Source: Cedecea neteri
GTDB taxonomy: Bacteria > Pseudomonadota > Gammaproteobacteria > Enterobacterales > Enterobacteriaceae
Assembly: GCF_000758305.1 (NCBI RefSeq)
Contig: NZ_CP009458.1
Coordinates: 372,001 to 436,000, forward strand
DNA length: 64,000 nt
Direction: 5' to 3'
A model generated the notes under the pieces. It was not told where the DNA came from. It made no database searches and saw only the letters and a list, made by a program, of their open reading frames with translations. Of the stretch, positions 51,878 to 60,852 are shown one piece after another. The translations under genes were made by a program, and so were the position numbers. The stretch's first letter is position 1. Each line of letters opens with the position of its first letter.

Positions 51878-52471
51878 ATGCAAAAAGTCGTATTAGCTAC
51901 CGGTAACGCCGGTAAAGTGCGTGAACTCGCCGATCTGCTGGCGGATTTTGGCCTCGATGTGGTCGCGCAAACCGAGCTGAACGCGGAGTCTGTCGAAGAG
52001 ACCGGCCTGACCTTTATTGAGAATGCGATTCTCAAGGCTCGCCATGCGGCTAAAGTGACCGGGCTTCCGGCGCTGGCTGACGACTCTGGCCTGGCGGTGG
52101 ATGCTCTGGGCGGCGCGCCGGGCATCTATTCCGCACGCTACGCGGGTGAAGATGCCAGCGATCGGCAGAACCTCGACAAGCTTCTGGAAGCGCTGAAAGA
52201 CGTACCCGACGATAAACGCCAGGCTCAGTTCCACTGCGTGCTGGTCTATATGCGTCACGCGGAAGACCCAACGCCGCTGGTGTTTCACGGCAGCTGGCCG
52301 GGCGTGATTACCCACGCGCCTGCCGGGCAAGGCGGCTTTGGCTACGACCCTATTTTCTATGTTCCGTCCGAGGGGAAAACCGCGGCGGAGCTAACCCGCG
52401 ATGAAAAGAGCGCGATTTCCCACCGTGGGCAAGCGCTAAAACTGTTACTGGAAGCAATGCGTAATGGCTAA
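51878..52471 (+). CDS. rdgB: dITP/XTP pyrophosphatase
   Basis: 197 residues from the ATG at 51878 (MQKVVLATGN), equal to E. coli RdgB. It hydrolyses dITP, dXTP and related non-standard nucleotides so that they do not enter DNA. Motifs: ATGNAGKVRE, FIENAILKARHAA, ADDSGLAVDALGG, GGFGYDPIF and AISHRGQAL. The stop overlaps the hemW start by eight bases. Confidence 0.97.
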   Translation: MQKVVLATGNAGKVRELADLLADFGLDVVAQTELNAESVEETGLTFIENAILKARHAAKVTGLPALADDSGLAVDALGGAPGIYSARYAGEDASDRQNLDKLLEALKDVPDDKRQAQFHCVLVYMRHAEDPTPLVFHGSWPGVITHAPAGQGGFGYDPIFYVPSEGKTAAELTRDEKSAISHRGQALKLLLEAMRNG

Positions 52472-53606
52472 TTTGCCACCTCTTAGTCTCTACATTCACA
52501 TCCCATGGTGCGTACAGAAGTGCCCGTACTGTGACTTCAACTCCCACGCGCTTAAAGGCGACGTGCCGCACGACGAATACGTGAGTCATCTGCTGCGCGA
52601 TCTTGACCGCGACGTAGCGCTTGCTCAGGGACGTGAGGTAAAGACTATTTTTATCGGGGGCGGTACCCCAAGCCTGCTCTCCAGCGAAGCAATGCAAACG
52701 CTGCTGGACGGCGTACGCTCACGCCTCAAGCTGGCAGACGACGCAGAAATCACCATGGAAGCCAACCCCGGCACGGTCGAAGCCGACCGCTTTGTTGGCT
52801 ACCAGAAAGCAGGCGTGAACCGTATTTCTATCGGCGTACAGAGCTTTAGCGAACCCAAATTAAAGCGCCTGGGCCGTATTCATGATGCGGGTGAAGCCAA
52901 ACGTGCCGCAAACCTGGCAAGCGGCCTGGGGCTGCGCAGCTTTAACCTTGACCTGATGCACGGCCTGCCGGACCAGTCGCTCGAAGAGGCGCTGGACGAC
53001 CTGCGCCAGGCCATTGCCCTGAATCCCCCACATCTTTCCTGGTATCAACTGACTATCGAGCCGAACACGCTGTTTGGATCGCGTCCGCCGAAGCTACCGG
53101 ACGACGACGCGCTGTGGGACATCTTCGAACAAGGCGATAAGCTGCTGACCGCCGCGGGCTACCAGCAATACGAAACCTCCGCCTACGCTAAGCCCGGTTA
53201 TCAGTGCCAGCACAACCTTAACTACTGGCGCTTTGGCGACTATCTGGGGATTGGCTGCGGCGCGCACGGCAAAATCACCTTCCCGGACGGGCGCATTACG
53301 CGCACGGCGAAAACGCGCCATCCGCGCGGATACATGGAAGGAAAGTACCTCGACCGCCAGCATGACGTTGAACAAGCAGATAAACCGTTCGAATTCTTTA
53401 TGAACCGCTTCCGCCTGCTGGAAGCCGCGCCGCGCAGTGAATTCACGCTTTATACTGGTTTAGATGAAGCGATAATTCGCCCGCAACTGGATGCAGCGCT
53501 GGCGAAAAACTATATGACTGAGACGGATGAGTACTGGCAGATAACCGAGCACGGGAAGCTGTTTTTAAACTCCCTGCTGGAGCTGTTTTTAGCCGACGAC
53601 GCGTAA
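52464..53606 (+). CDS. hemW: Heme chaperone HemW, radical SAM family
   Basis: 380 residues. The radical-SAM cluster motif is in PWCVQKCPYCDFNSH (CxxxCxxC, about residues 16-23), followed by GGGTPSLL and a C-terminal HemN-like domain. HemW binds heme and passes it to respiratory proteins; it lacks coproporphyrinogen oxidase activity. Last gene of the yggSTU-rdgB-hemW run. yggM and ansB, which follow in E. coli, are absent. Confidence 0.96.
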   Translation: MANLPPLSLYIHIPWCVQKCPYCDFNSHALKGDVPHDEYVSHLLRDLDRDVALAQGREVKTIFIGGGTPSLLSSEAMQTLLDGVRSRLKLADDAEITMEANPGTVEADRFVGYQKAGVNRISIGVQSFSEPKLKRLGRIHDAGEAKRAANLASGLGLRSFNLDLMHGLPDQSLEEALDDLRQAIALNPPHLSWYQLTIEPNTLFGSRPPKLPDDDALWDIFEQGDKLLTAAGYQQYETSAYAKPGYQCQHNLNYWRFGDYLGIGCGAHGKITFPDGRITRTAKTRHPRGYMEGKYLDRQHDVEQADKPFEFFMNRFRLLEAAPRSEFTLYTGLDEAIIRPQLDAALAKNYMTETDEYWQITEHGKLFLNSLLELFLADDA

Positions 53607-53613
53607 GTTTTTA

Positions 53614-53710
53614 CCCTCACCCCGGCCCTCTCCCAAAGGGAGAGGGGGATACAGTCTGCAGAGAATTTTTTATTCCCTCTCCCCTGAGGGGAGAGGGTTA
53701 GGGTGAGGGG
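53614..53710. repeat. Composite inverted repeat (BIME-like) between convergent hemW and yggN
   Basis: Two hairpins, CCCTCTCCC-AAA-GGGAGAGGG (53626-53646) and CCCTCTCCCC-TGA-GGGGAGAGGG (53675-53697), are set inside outer arms CCCTCACCCCGG and TTAGGGTGAGGGG. The pair is arranged head-to-head like REP/BIME elements and can end both convergent transcripts. A closely similar unit is at 58190-58283. Confidence 0.85.
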
Positions 53711-53714
53711 AAAA

Positions 53715-54431
53715 TTACTTCAGCGAACCCACAAGCCCTTTACGCTGATTTTCCAGCGACACCACCCGGTTACACACCTCGTGGCCGAACTGTTCAAAAT
53801 CAGCCTGCTGATTGTTCCACTCGTTCTGAACCGCCGTTTGCAGGCCGCCCAGGTTGCCCAGCACATTCTGCAGCGGGTTGCCGCCACCTTTCAGCACCGC
53901 CTGCGCGCCCATCTCATTAATGCTGTCCTGAAGAATGCCGCCCATCGCCTGGTTCACCAACTGCTGGCCATCAGCTCTCACCTGATCGACCGCTTTATAG
54001 TGGAACGTCAGCCCATCCTGGCGGCGTTCAATAATTCGGTTCATCTGCTCTTTTAGCTGGGCATCCAGTTTGGTCAGGCGATTGCGCATACTGCTGCTTT
54101 CCCCGACCTGTTTAGCAATAATGCCGTCCAGCGCGACGCGGCTTTTCTCTACTCGAGAGCGAGCCCCGTTATCAATCCACGGTAAATCCGTGCGCAGGGC
54201 TTTCTGGTAGTTCAGCGCCTGCTGGCGCTGCGCGGCGGTCAGCGTTTTCTGAACACCGTTGTATTTCACGCTGCCGTCAGGCGCGATGACCAGATTGCCG
54301 TTCTCACCCACCACCTGCACGGACTGCGGGTTAATGACCACGTCATCGCGTGGATTGGCGCTGCACTGGTAGTCCGCGTGTGCTGAAGCGGCGGTAACCA
54401 GCAGCGCGCCTAAAAGAACTTTACGGATCAT
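53715..54431 (-). CDS. yggN: DUF2884 family periplasmic protein YggN
   Basis: 238 residues with a signal peptide (MIRKVLLGALLVTAASAHA). The mature part is largely helical (residues 60-238), with the conserved SRLTKLDAQLKEQMNRII-type segment near residue 120. DUF2884; function unknown. E. coli YggN has the same length and high likeness. Convergent with hemW. Confidence 0.92.
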   Translation of the reverse strand: MIRKVLLGALLVTAASAHADYQCSANPRDDVVINPQSVQVVGENGNLVIAPDGSVKYNGVQKTLTAAQRQQALNYQKALRTDLPWIDNGARSRVEKSRVALDGIIAKQVGESSSMRNRLTKLDAQLKEQMNRIIERRQDGLTFHYKAVDQVRADGQQLVNQAMGGILQDSINEMGAQAVLKGGGNPLQNVLGNLGGLQTAVQNEWNNQQADFEQFGHEVCNRVVSLENQRKGLVGSLK

Positions 54432-54457
54432 ATTTTCTCCTGAAAAATCAGCTCCTG

Positions 54458-54484
54458 AAAAAAAGGCCGGTTAATTAACCAGCC
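54458..54484 (-). terminator. Terminator after yggL
   Basis: On the minus strand GGCTGGTT-AATT-AACCGGCC (one mismatch, 54484 to 54465) is followed by seven Ts. It lies 16 bp after the yggL stop and upstream of yggN. Confidence 0.8.
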
Positions 54485-54500
54485 TGTTTTTTGCTAAAGC

Positions 54501-54827
54501 TTAGTCCCACCAGACGTCGAACAGATCGCTGATGCGAACATCTTCGAGCTTGCGGTCTTCTAACCATTTACGCACCAGCGCCTGATGCTCTTCGGTGCAT
54601 TTACCAATCTCTTCCATGCACACCAGACCTTCCCAGACCAGGTAACCGCTGCCGTCAAACGCCAGCTTGTTCGGCGCAATCACTTCGGCGATCAGCTCGT
54701 CCACGGTTTTATCAATTTGCTCTTCGGAAGTGCCCTCCGGGAAGCGCCAGGCAATCGAGAACCCCAGCTCCTGGAACTCTTCGATGTGCATTTTCTTACG
54801 CAGACGACGGCTACGATTCTTTGCCAT
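54501..54827 (-). CDS. yggL: YggL family (DUF469) 50S-associated protein
   Basis: 108 residues from the ATG at 54827 (MAKNRSRRLRKKMH), equal to E. coli YggL. Very basic N terminus (RSRRLRKKMH), acidic rest ending in DLFDVWWD. It has been reported on the 50S subunit in E. coli. The start overlaps the trmB stop by one base (TAATG). Confidence 0.93.
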   Translation of the reverse strand: MAKNRSRRLRKKMHIEEFQELGFSIAWRFPEGTSEEQIDKTVDELIAEVIAPNKLAFDGSGYLVWEGLVCMEEIGKCTEEHQALVRKWLEDRKLEDVRISDLFDVWWD

Positions 54828-55546
54828 TATTTCACCCTCTCGAACATTAAGTCCCATACGCCGTGACCAAGACGATGGCCACGTTGTTCAAATTTGGTTA
54901 CCGGACGTGAATCCGGACGCGGTACGTAGTCGTGACTCTCCGACTGGTTTTTATACCCTTCGATAGAGGACATCACTTCGAGCATATGTTCAGCATAAGG
55001 TTCCCAGTCGGTGGCCATATGGAACACGCCACCCAGCTTCAGCTTACGTTTTACCAGGTCAGCAAACGGTACCTGAACGATACGGCGTTTATTATGACGT
55101 GCTTTATGCCATGGATCAGGGAAAAACAGCTGAACCATGTTCAAAGAATTGTCAGGAATCATGTTTTCCAGCACTTCCACGGCGTCGTGGCACATCACGC
55201 GGAGGTTCTCTACGCCCGCCTCATGAGCGGTGCTCAGGCAAGCGCCCACGCCCGGCGAATGCACTTCAATACCGAGGTAGTTATGCTGCGGATTGGTTTC
55301 CGCCATGGTCACCAGCGAAGTGCCCATACCAAAACCGATTTCCAGCGTGACCGGCGCTTCGCGGCCAAAAATCTCGCTAAAGTCGGCAGGCTCGGCCTGG
55401 AACTCAACGCCCATCACCGGCCAGTAGTTATCCAGCGCGTGCTGCTGGCCTTTTGTCAGCCGCCCCTGGCGACGGACAAAGCTGCGGATTCGGCGCAGCA
55501 CACGGCCTTCTTCATTAAATTCCGGTGAAATGACGTCATTCTTCAT
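54827..55546 (-). CDS. trmB: tRNA (guanine-N7)-methyltransferase
   Basis: 239 residues from the ATG at 55546 (MKNDVISPEFN), equal to E. coli TrmB. The open frame continues 16 codons upstream. It methylates G46 of tRNAs. The AdoMet site shows LEIGFGMGTSL (about 69-79) and GIEVHSPG, and the catalytic segment is FFPDPWHKARHNKRR. Divergent from mutY. Confidence 0.97.
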   Translation of the reverse strand: MKNDVISPEFNEEGRVLRRIRSFVRRQGRLTKGQQHALDNYWPVMGVEFQAEPADFSEIFGREAPVTLEIGFGMGTSLVTMAETNPQHNYLGIEVHSPGVGACLSTAHEAGVENLRVMCHDAVEVLENMIPDNSLNMVQLFFPDPWHKARHNKRRIVQVPFADLVKRKLKLGGVFHMATDWEPYAEHMLEVMSSIEGYKNQSESHDYVPRPDSRPVTKFEQRGHRLGHGVWDLMFERVK

Positions 55547-55701
55547 GGTTTTCTTAACGCTTCGCTTAGTGTTCGGGAAACGGGCATTATCCAAAGTTAA
55601 GGATGAGAAGCAAGTGGCAGAAAGTTCCGGTTTACAGCTTTACGCCGCTGTGCTGGAATCGGCTCCTTTATTACACCTTTGCCGGATATCCCGCGTTGAC
55701 C

Positions 55702-56784
55702 ATGCAAGCTCCTCAATTCGCCCAACAAGTCCTCGACTGGTACCACAAGTATGGGCGTAAAACCCTGCCGTGGCAGCAGGAGAAAACGCCTTATAAAGTA
55801 TGGCTCTCTGAGGTGATGTTGCAACAAACCCAGGTCGCGACGGTCATCCCTTATTTTGAGCGCTTTATGGCACGTTTCCCCACCGTGACCGACCTGGCAA
55901 ACGCCCCGCTGGATGAAGTGCTGCATCTGTGGACAGGGCTGGGCTATTACGCCCGCGCGCGCAATCTGCATAAAGCCGCTAAGCAGGTTGCCGATAAACA
56001 CGGTGGCGTTTTCCCTCAAACCTATGACGAAGTGGCCGACCTGCCTGGCGTCGGACGCTCAACCGCAGGCGCGATTCTGTCTCTTTCGTTGGGTAAACAC
56101 TTCCCGATTCTCGACGGCAACGTAAAGCGCGTGCTCGCCCGTTGCTATGCCGTTTCCGGCTGGCCGGGTAAAAAAGAGGTCGAAAATCGTCTCTGGGAAA
56201 TCAGCGAGCGCGTAACCCCGGCACAGGGCGTTAGCCAGTTTAATCAGGCGATGATGGACCTCGGTGCCATGGTCTGCACCCGCTCAAAGCCCAAATGCGA
56301 ACTTTGCCCGCTGAGCAATGGCTGCGTGGCTTATGCCAACCACAGCTGGGCAAACTATCCGGGCAAGAAGCCTAAAGTGACGCTGCCAGAGCGCACCGGC
56401 TATATGCTGATGATGCAACATGGCGATGAAGTGTTCCTGGCACAGCGCCCGGCAGTGGGGCTATGGGGAGGCTTATTCTGCTTCCCACAGTTCGCGGAAG
56501 AACAAGAATTACATCGCTGGCTGGAGCAGCGAGGTATTCCGGCGGATAATCTCACGCAGTTAACAGCTTTCCGCCACACTTTCAGCCATTTCCATTTGGA
56601 CATTGTGCCGATGTGGCTTCCGGTGTCGTCCATGGACGGCTGCATGGATGAAGGCCCCGCTCTCTGGTATAACTTAGGCCAGCCACCATCTGTCGGGCTG
56701 GCGGCTCCCGTGGAGCGCCTGCTACAACAATTACGAGCCGAACCGGTTGCCTTAGCGCCCGTTCGCGCCGAAGAAGAGGAATAA
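55702..56784 (+). CDS. mutY: Adenine DNA glycosylase
   Basis: 360 residues from the ATG at 55702 (MQAPQFAQQVLDWY). The frame is open 33 codons further without likeness. It removes adenine paired with 8-oxoguanine. Catalytic glutamate in WLSEVMLQQTQ, helix-hairpin-helix LPGVGRSTAGAI, catalytic aspartate in PILDGNVKR, 4Fe-4S cysteines in VCTRSKPKCELCPLSNGC, and a C-terminal MutT-like domain. The C-terminal tail is about ten residues longer than in E. coli and ends in RAEEEE. Confidence 0.97.
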   Translation: MQAPQFAQQVLDWYHKYGRKTLPWQQEKTPYKVWLSEVMLQQTQVATVIPYFERFMARFPTVTDLANAPLDEVLHLWTGLGYYARARNLHKAAKQVADKHGGVFPQTYDEVADLPGVGRSTAGAILSLSLGKHFPILDGNVKRVLARCYAVSGWPGKKEVENRLWEISERVTPAQGVSQFNQAMMDLGAMVCTRSKPKCELCPLSNGCVAYANHSWANYPGKKPKVTLPERTGYMLMMQHGDEVFLAQRPAVGLWGGLFCFPQFAEEQELHRWLEQRGIPADNLTQLTAFRHTFSHFHLDIVPMWLPVSSMDGCMDEGPALWYNLGQPPSVGLAAPVERLLQQLRAEPVALAPVRAEEEE

Positions 56785-56786
56785 TC

Positions 56787-57062
56787 ATGAGCAGAACGAT
56801 TTTTTGTACTTACCTGCAGCGCGATGCTGAAGGCCAGGATTTCCAGCTGTACCCGGGCGAACTCGGTAAGAGGATCTACAACGAAATCTCCAAAGAGGCC
56901 TGGGCGCAGTGGCAGTCCAAGCAGACCATGCTGATCAATGAAAGAAAGATGAGCATGATGAACCCGGAACACCGTAAAGAGCTGGAAAACGAGATGGTCA
57001 ATTTCCTGTTTGAAGGGAAAGAAGTCCATATCGAAGGCTTTACCCCGCCAGAAAAACAGTAA
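56787..57062 (+). CDS. yggX: Probable Fe(II)-trafficking protein YggX
   Basis: 91 residues, full length for the family. The N-terminal SRTIFCTYLQRDAEG contains the conserved cysteine (C7). The protein is small and helical and is linked to protection of iron-sulphur clusters from oxidation, which fits its place after the Fe-S enzyme MutY. It starts two bases after the mutY stop. Confidence 0.95.
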   Translation: MSRTIFCTYLQRDAEGQDFQLYPGELGKRIYNEISKEAWAQWQSKQTMLINERKMSMMNPEHRKELENEMVNFLFEGKEVHIEGFTPPEKQ

Positions 57063-57105
57063 TCGTCGGCACCTTTTTGCAAACACAACACGCATACACG
57101 GAATG

Positions 57106-58185
57106 ATGAAAAAACTTCTCGCGCTGGCTCTCGTGGCCCCGTTGCTGATCTCCTGCTCCAGTAAAAAAGGCGATGACGCTTTTAACGAAGCCTACGTAAA
57201 GGACACCAACGGGTTTGATATTTTGATGGGGCAGTTTGCCAACAACATCGAAAATATCTGGGGTATGAAAGAGGTCCTGATCGCAGGCCCGAAGGATTAC
57301 GTCAAATATACCGACCAATATCTGACGCGTAGCCACATCAACTTCGACGAAGGTACCATTACCGTTGAGACCATCGCGGGCACCGATCCTGCCGCGCACC
57401 TGCGCCAGGCCATCATTACCACCCTGCTGATGGGGGACGATCCTGGCTCGATCGATCTTTATTCTGACGCCAACGACGTCCAGATTTCCAAAGAGCCGTT
57501 CCTTTATGGGCAGGTGGTGGATAACACCGGCCAGCCTATTCGCTGGGAAGGCCGGGCGACAAAGTTTGCCGACTATCTGCTGCAAACGCGCCTGCAAAAG
57601 CGCAGTACCGGGCTGAAAATCGTCTATAGCGTGACCATCAATCTTGTGCCTAACCACCTCGACAAGCGTGCCCATAAATACATCGGCATGGTGCGTAAAG
57701 CGTCGAAGAAATACGGCGTGGACGAGTCGCTGATTCTGGCAATCATGCAGACGGAATCCAGCTTCAACCCGTATGCGGTAAGCCACGCAGACGCACTGGG
57801 CCTGATGCAGGTTGTTCAGCACAGCGCCGGGGTTGACGTGTTTAAGGCGCAGGGGAAATGGGGCAAACCAAGCCGCAGCTTCCTGTTTGACCCGGAAAGC
57901 AATATCGATACCGGCACGGCTTATCTGGCGATTTTGCAGAATAGTTATCTGGGGCAAATTGATAACCCAACGTCACGTCGCTATGCGGTGATTACGGCCT
58001 ATAACGGCGGAGCGGGCAGCGTGCTGCGGGTGTTCTCTAACGATAAGATGCAGGCGTTTAGCCTGATTAACAGCATGGCGCCGGGCGATGTCTATCAAAC
58101 GTTGACCACGCGCCATCCGTCCGCAGAGTCTCGTCGTTATCTGTACAAAGTGAATAACGCCCAGAAGAGTTATCGTCGGCGGTAA
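57106..58185 (+). CDS. mltC: Membrane-bound lytic murein transglycosylase C
   Basis: 359 residues from the ATG at 57106 (MKKLLALALV), equal to E. coli MltC; an ATG one codon upstream is also possible. Lipoprotein signal with lipobox LLISC. The SLT domain begins near residue 190; the catalytic glutamate is in IMQTESSFNP, with GLMQVVQH and AYNGGAGSV following. It cleaves peptidoglycan to anhydro-muropeptides. nupG, which follows in E. coli, is missing. Confidence 0.96.
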   Translation: MKKLLALALVAPLLISCSSKKGDDAFNEAYVKDTNGFDILMGQFANNIENIWGMKEVLIAGPKDYVKYTDQYLTRSHINFDEGTITVETIAGTDPAAHLRQAIITTLLMGDDPGSIDLYSDANDVQISKEPFLYGQVVDNTGQPIRWEGRATKFADYLLQTRLQKRSTGLKIVYSVTINLVPNHLDKRAHKYIGMVRKASKKYGVDESLILAIMQTESSFNPYAVSHADALGLMQVVQHSAGVDVFKAQGKWGKPSRSFLFDPESNIDTGTAYLAILQNSYLGQIDNPTSRRYAVITAYNGGAGSVLRVFSNDKMQAFSLINSMAPGDVYQTLTTRHPSAESRRYLYKVNNAQKSYRRR

Positions 58186-58189
58186 TTAA

Positions 58190-58283
58190 CCCTCTCCCTA
58201 AAAGGGAGAGGGGACTTTTGGGATTCTATTTCTTCAACCTGCTTTGCTCCCTCGCCCCCTTGGGGAGAGGGCTGGGGTGAGGG
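58190..58283. repeat. Composite inverted repeat (BIME-like) between convergent mltC and speC
   Basis: CCCTCTCCC-TAAAA-GGGAGAGGG (58190-58212) and CCCTCGCCCC-N3-GGGGAGAGGG (58249-58271), with a CTGGGGTGAGGGG tail up to 58283. It is built like the unit at 53614-53710 and also sits between convergent genes. Confidence 0.85.
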
Positions 58284-58294
58284 GCTATTCCCTC

Positions 58295-60430
58295 TTATTT
58301 CAACATGTAGCCATACAGCCGCTTAATGCCGTCCGAATCCGTCTCGCTGTAAACGCCCTGCAGCTCAGGCGAGAAGCCCGGCAGCATATTCACGCCCTCT
58401 TCCAGCGCCAGGAAGTAACGCAGCGCCGCTCCGCCCCAAACCTCACCCGGCACCACGCAAAGCACGCCCGGGGGATAAGGCAACGCACCTTCCGCCGCGA
58501 TACGCCCTTCAGCTTCGCTCAGGCGCACCAGATCCACGTTGCCGCGAATAAACTCGATGTTGGCGTCCTGCGGGTTCATCACCACGGCAGGCAGGCTCTC
58601 CTTGCGGAACATCGCCTTCTGCAGCTCTTTAACCTCGAAGCTCACGTATAGATCGTGCATCTCCTGGCAAAGCTGGCGCAGCGTGTAGCCCTTGTAGCGC
58701 ACCGGGTATTTCTGATAAATCGTGGGCAGCACATCCGCCAGCGGCGTGTCGTCCTCAATATGTTGTTCAAACTGCGCCAGCATGGCCACCAGCTGAGCCA
58801 GTTTCTCGTGGCTTTCCGCCGGGGTAAGCAGGAACAGGATCGAGTTAAGATCCGACTTCTCCGGCACAATGCCGTTTTCACGCAGATAGTTAGCAAGGAT
58901 CGCCGCAGGCACGCCAAACTCGGTGTAGCGGCCAGTTTCTGGATCAATGCCCGGCGTGGTTAGCAGCAGCTTGCAGGGATCGACAAAATATTCGTCCTTC
59001 GCATAACCTTCAAAACCGTGCCAGCGCTCACCGGGTTCAAAGCTGAAGAAGCGGCGCTCCTGAGCGATCTTCTCCGTGGGGTGATCCTGCCACGGGCGCC
59101 CAGCCACTTCCGGCGGAATAAACGGTTTGATCATCTTACAGTTGGCGATAATCGCTTTGCGCGCTTCAATGCCCAGCGCCACACATTCTGCCCACAAGCG
59201 ACGGCCGCTTTCGCCCTCGTGGATCTTGGCATTCACATCCAGCGCAGCAAACAGCGGGTAAAACGGGCTGGTTGAAGCATGGAGCATGAAAGCATTGTTC
59301 AACCGCTTGTGCGGGCAGAAGCGGGCCTGGCCGCGAAGATGGTTATCTTTCTTATGAATCTGCGAGGTCTGGGAGAACCCGGCCTGCTGCTTGTGAACCG
59401 ACTGAGTAACAAAGATCCCCGGATCGTTCTCGTTCAGCTCCAGCAGCAGCGGCGAACAGTCCGCCATCATCGGAATAAACTGCTCGTAGCCCACCCACGC
59501 CGAATCAAAGAGGATGTAATCGCACAGATGACCGATGTTATCCACCACCTGGCGGGCGTTATAAATCGTGCCGTCATAGGTGCCAAGCTGGATAACAGCC
59601 AGGCGGAAAGGCCTGGCCTCCTGAGCACGTTCTGGTGCCACTTCCGCAATCAGCTCTCGCAGGTATTTCTCATCAAAGCAGTGCGCGTCAATGCCGCCGA
59701 TAAAACCAAAGGGATTGCGCGAGGCTTCCAGATAAACTGGCGTCGCACCGGCCTGGATGAGTGCGCCGTGGTGGTTTGATTTATGGTTGTTTCGGTCAAA
59801 TAGCACCAGGTCACCACGCGTCAGCAGCGCATTGGTCACCACTTTGTTCGCCGCAGAGGTGCCGTTAAGCACGAAATAGGTTTTATCGGCGTGGAAAACT
59901 TTCGCGGCAAACTTCTGCGCATGCTTGGCGGAGCCTTCGTGAATCAGCAGATCGCCCAACTTAACGTCCGCGTTGCACATATCAGCTCGAAACACGTTCT
60001 CGCCAAAGAAATCATAAAACTGCCGCCCGGCTGGGTGTTTCTTGAAGAATTTACCGTGCTGGTGACCCGGGCAGGCAAAAGTGCTGTTGTCCATCGCCAC
60101 GTACTTGGTCAGCGTGTTGAAAAACGGCGGCAACAGTTCTTCTTCGTAGTCGCTGGCCGCGGTTTCAAGTTCCAGATAATCCTGCGCTTTCCCGCTAATC
60201 ACGCCGGTTACCGCAGGCAAACCGTCAACGACGGCCTCACTGAAAATAAATACCGGTAAATTAAAACCCGTGCGTTTAAGCAGGGCCAGGATGCCGCTGC
60301 GGCTGTCCGCAACGGAGATGACAACTGCCGCCACATCGGTGAAGTCGGTCTCGTCGAGCGTGACCACTTCACGATGCGTTGAGAGTAATGCAGCCACGTC
60401 GTGGCTGGCGGCAATTTTCAGTGATTTCAT
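58295..60430 (-). CDS. speC: Constitutive ornithine decarboxylase
   Basis: 711 residues from the ATG at 60430 (MKSLKIAASHDV), equal to E. coli SpeC. The frame is open 34 codons upstream without likeness. It makes putrescine from ornithine with PLP. An N-terminal wing domain (about 1-107) is followed by the PLP domain; the PLP lysine is in TQSVHKQQAGFSQ (about 355). Decarboxylase signature SVHKQQAG. Its long leader has unusual structure (see findings). yqgA, its E. coli neighbour, is absent. Confidence 0.97.
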   Translation of the reverse strand: MKSLKIAASHDVAALLSTHREVVTLDETDFTDVAAVVISVADSRSGILALLKRTGFNLPVFIFSEAVVDGLPAVTGVISGKAQDYLELETAASDYEEELLPPFFNTLTKYVAMDNSTFACPGHQHGKFFKKHPAGRQFYDFFGENVFRADMCNADVKLGDLLIHEGSAKHAQKFAAKVFHADKTYFVLNGTSAANKVVTNALLTRGDLVLFDRNNHKSNHHGALIQAGATPVYLEASRNPFGFIGGIDAHCFDEKYLRELIAEVAPERAQEARPFRLAVIQLGTYDGTIYNARQVVDNIGHLCDYILFDSAWVGYEQFIPMMADCSPLLLELNENDPGIFVTQSVHKQQAGFSQTSQIHKKDNHLRGQARFCPHKRLNNAFMLHASTSPFYPLFAALDVNAKIHEGESGRRLWAECVALGIEARKAIIANCKMIKPFIPPEVAGRPWQDHPTEKIAQERRFFSFEPGERWHGFEGYAKDEYFVDPCKLLLTTPGIDPETGRYTEFGVPAAILANYLRENGIVPEKSDLNSILFLLTPAESHEKLAQLVAMLAQFEQHIEDDTPLADVLPTIYQKYPVRYKGYTLRQLCQEMHDLYVSFEVKELQKAMFRKESLPAVVMNPQDANIEFIRGNVDLVRLSEAEGRIAAEGALPYPPGVLCVVPGEVWGGAALRYFLALEEGVNMLPGFSPELQGVYSETDSDGIKRLYGYMLK

Positions 60431-60544
60431 AAGCACAAATCCCCGTCTGCAAGGATGAGTGAGTGCCAACCGGCACGGCAAAGGGAAAACTCCCCAACGA
60501 AGGCGTTCTGAAGGTCTTAGGTGTGAATCCACTTCGACCGCCAG

Positions 60545-60583
60545 ACATCAGTAAAACCAGGCGACTCCTGATTTTACTGATGT
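60545..60583 (-). promoter_or_regulatory. Long hairpin in the speC leader
   Basis: ACATCAGTAAAA (60545-60556) and TTTTACTGATGT (60572-60583) are perfect 12-bp arms. Inside, CAGG / CCTG continue the stem after one mismatch, leaving a five-base loop. It lies 115-153 bases before the speC start codon, with no T-run after it, so it is not a plain terminator. Confidence 0.6.
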
Positions 60584-60606
60584 CCTGCAGCGAGCAAGCA
60601 TTGCCC

Positions 60607-60696
60607 TCACCGCATGGTGAGCAAGGGACTTCGGAAGGTAATAGCAGCACGGACGAGCGCCATCCCGAAAGATGCATGGGAATTGAGAGTGAACAT
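60607..60696 (-). CDS. Candidate 29-residue upstream frame in the speC leader
   Basis: ATG at 60696 with GGGGTG five bases upstream; the peptide runs from MFTLNSHASF to LLTMR and stops inside a CTCACC-GCAT-GGTGAG hairpin, 23 bases before the long hairpin. It has no recognised relative. It might be a regulatory leader, but a short frame with a moderate ribosome-binding site can arise by chance. Confidence 0.25.
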   Translation of the reverse strand: MFTLNSHASFGMALVRAAITFRSPLLTMR

Positions 60697-60823
60697 CAAG
60701 GCACCCCGTAGTGGATAAGAAAACTGGCGCAATCATGGCACCTTCTGCCAGGGGGTTCAACATGAAGTCTGTAACAGCCCGCACATAAATCAGGCAAACG
60801 CACCGTGGTGTGCAACAAAGCCA

Positions 60824-60852
60824 TTGACGCGGAATGGGGTTTACGGTTTAAT
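60824..60852 (+). promoter_or_regulatory. Promoter of the tRNA-Phe gene
   Basis: TTGACG, 17 bases, TTTAAT, followed by a GC-rich GCGCCCCG discriminator just before the tRNA. This is the normal form of a stable-RNA promoter under growth-rate and stringent control. Confidence 0.8.

Noticed and set aside
60369..60677. 102-codon minus-strand frame upstream of and overlapping speC
   Set aside because: It runs in another frame through the leader hairpin and into speC, with no ribosome-binding site. Probably a chance frame.
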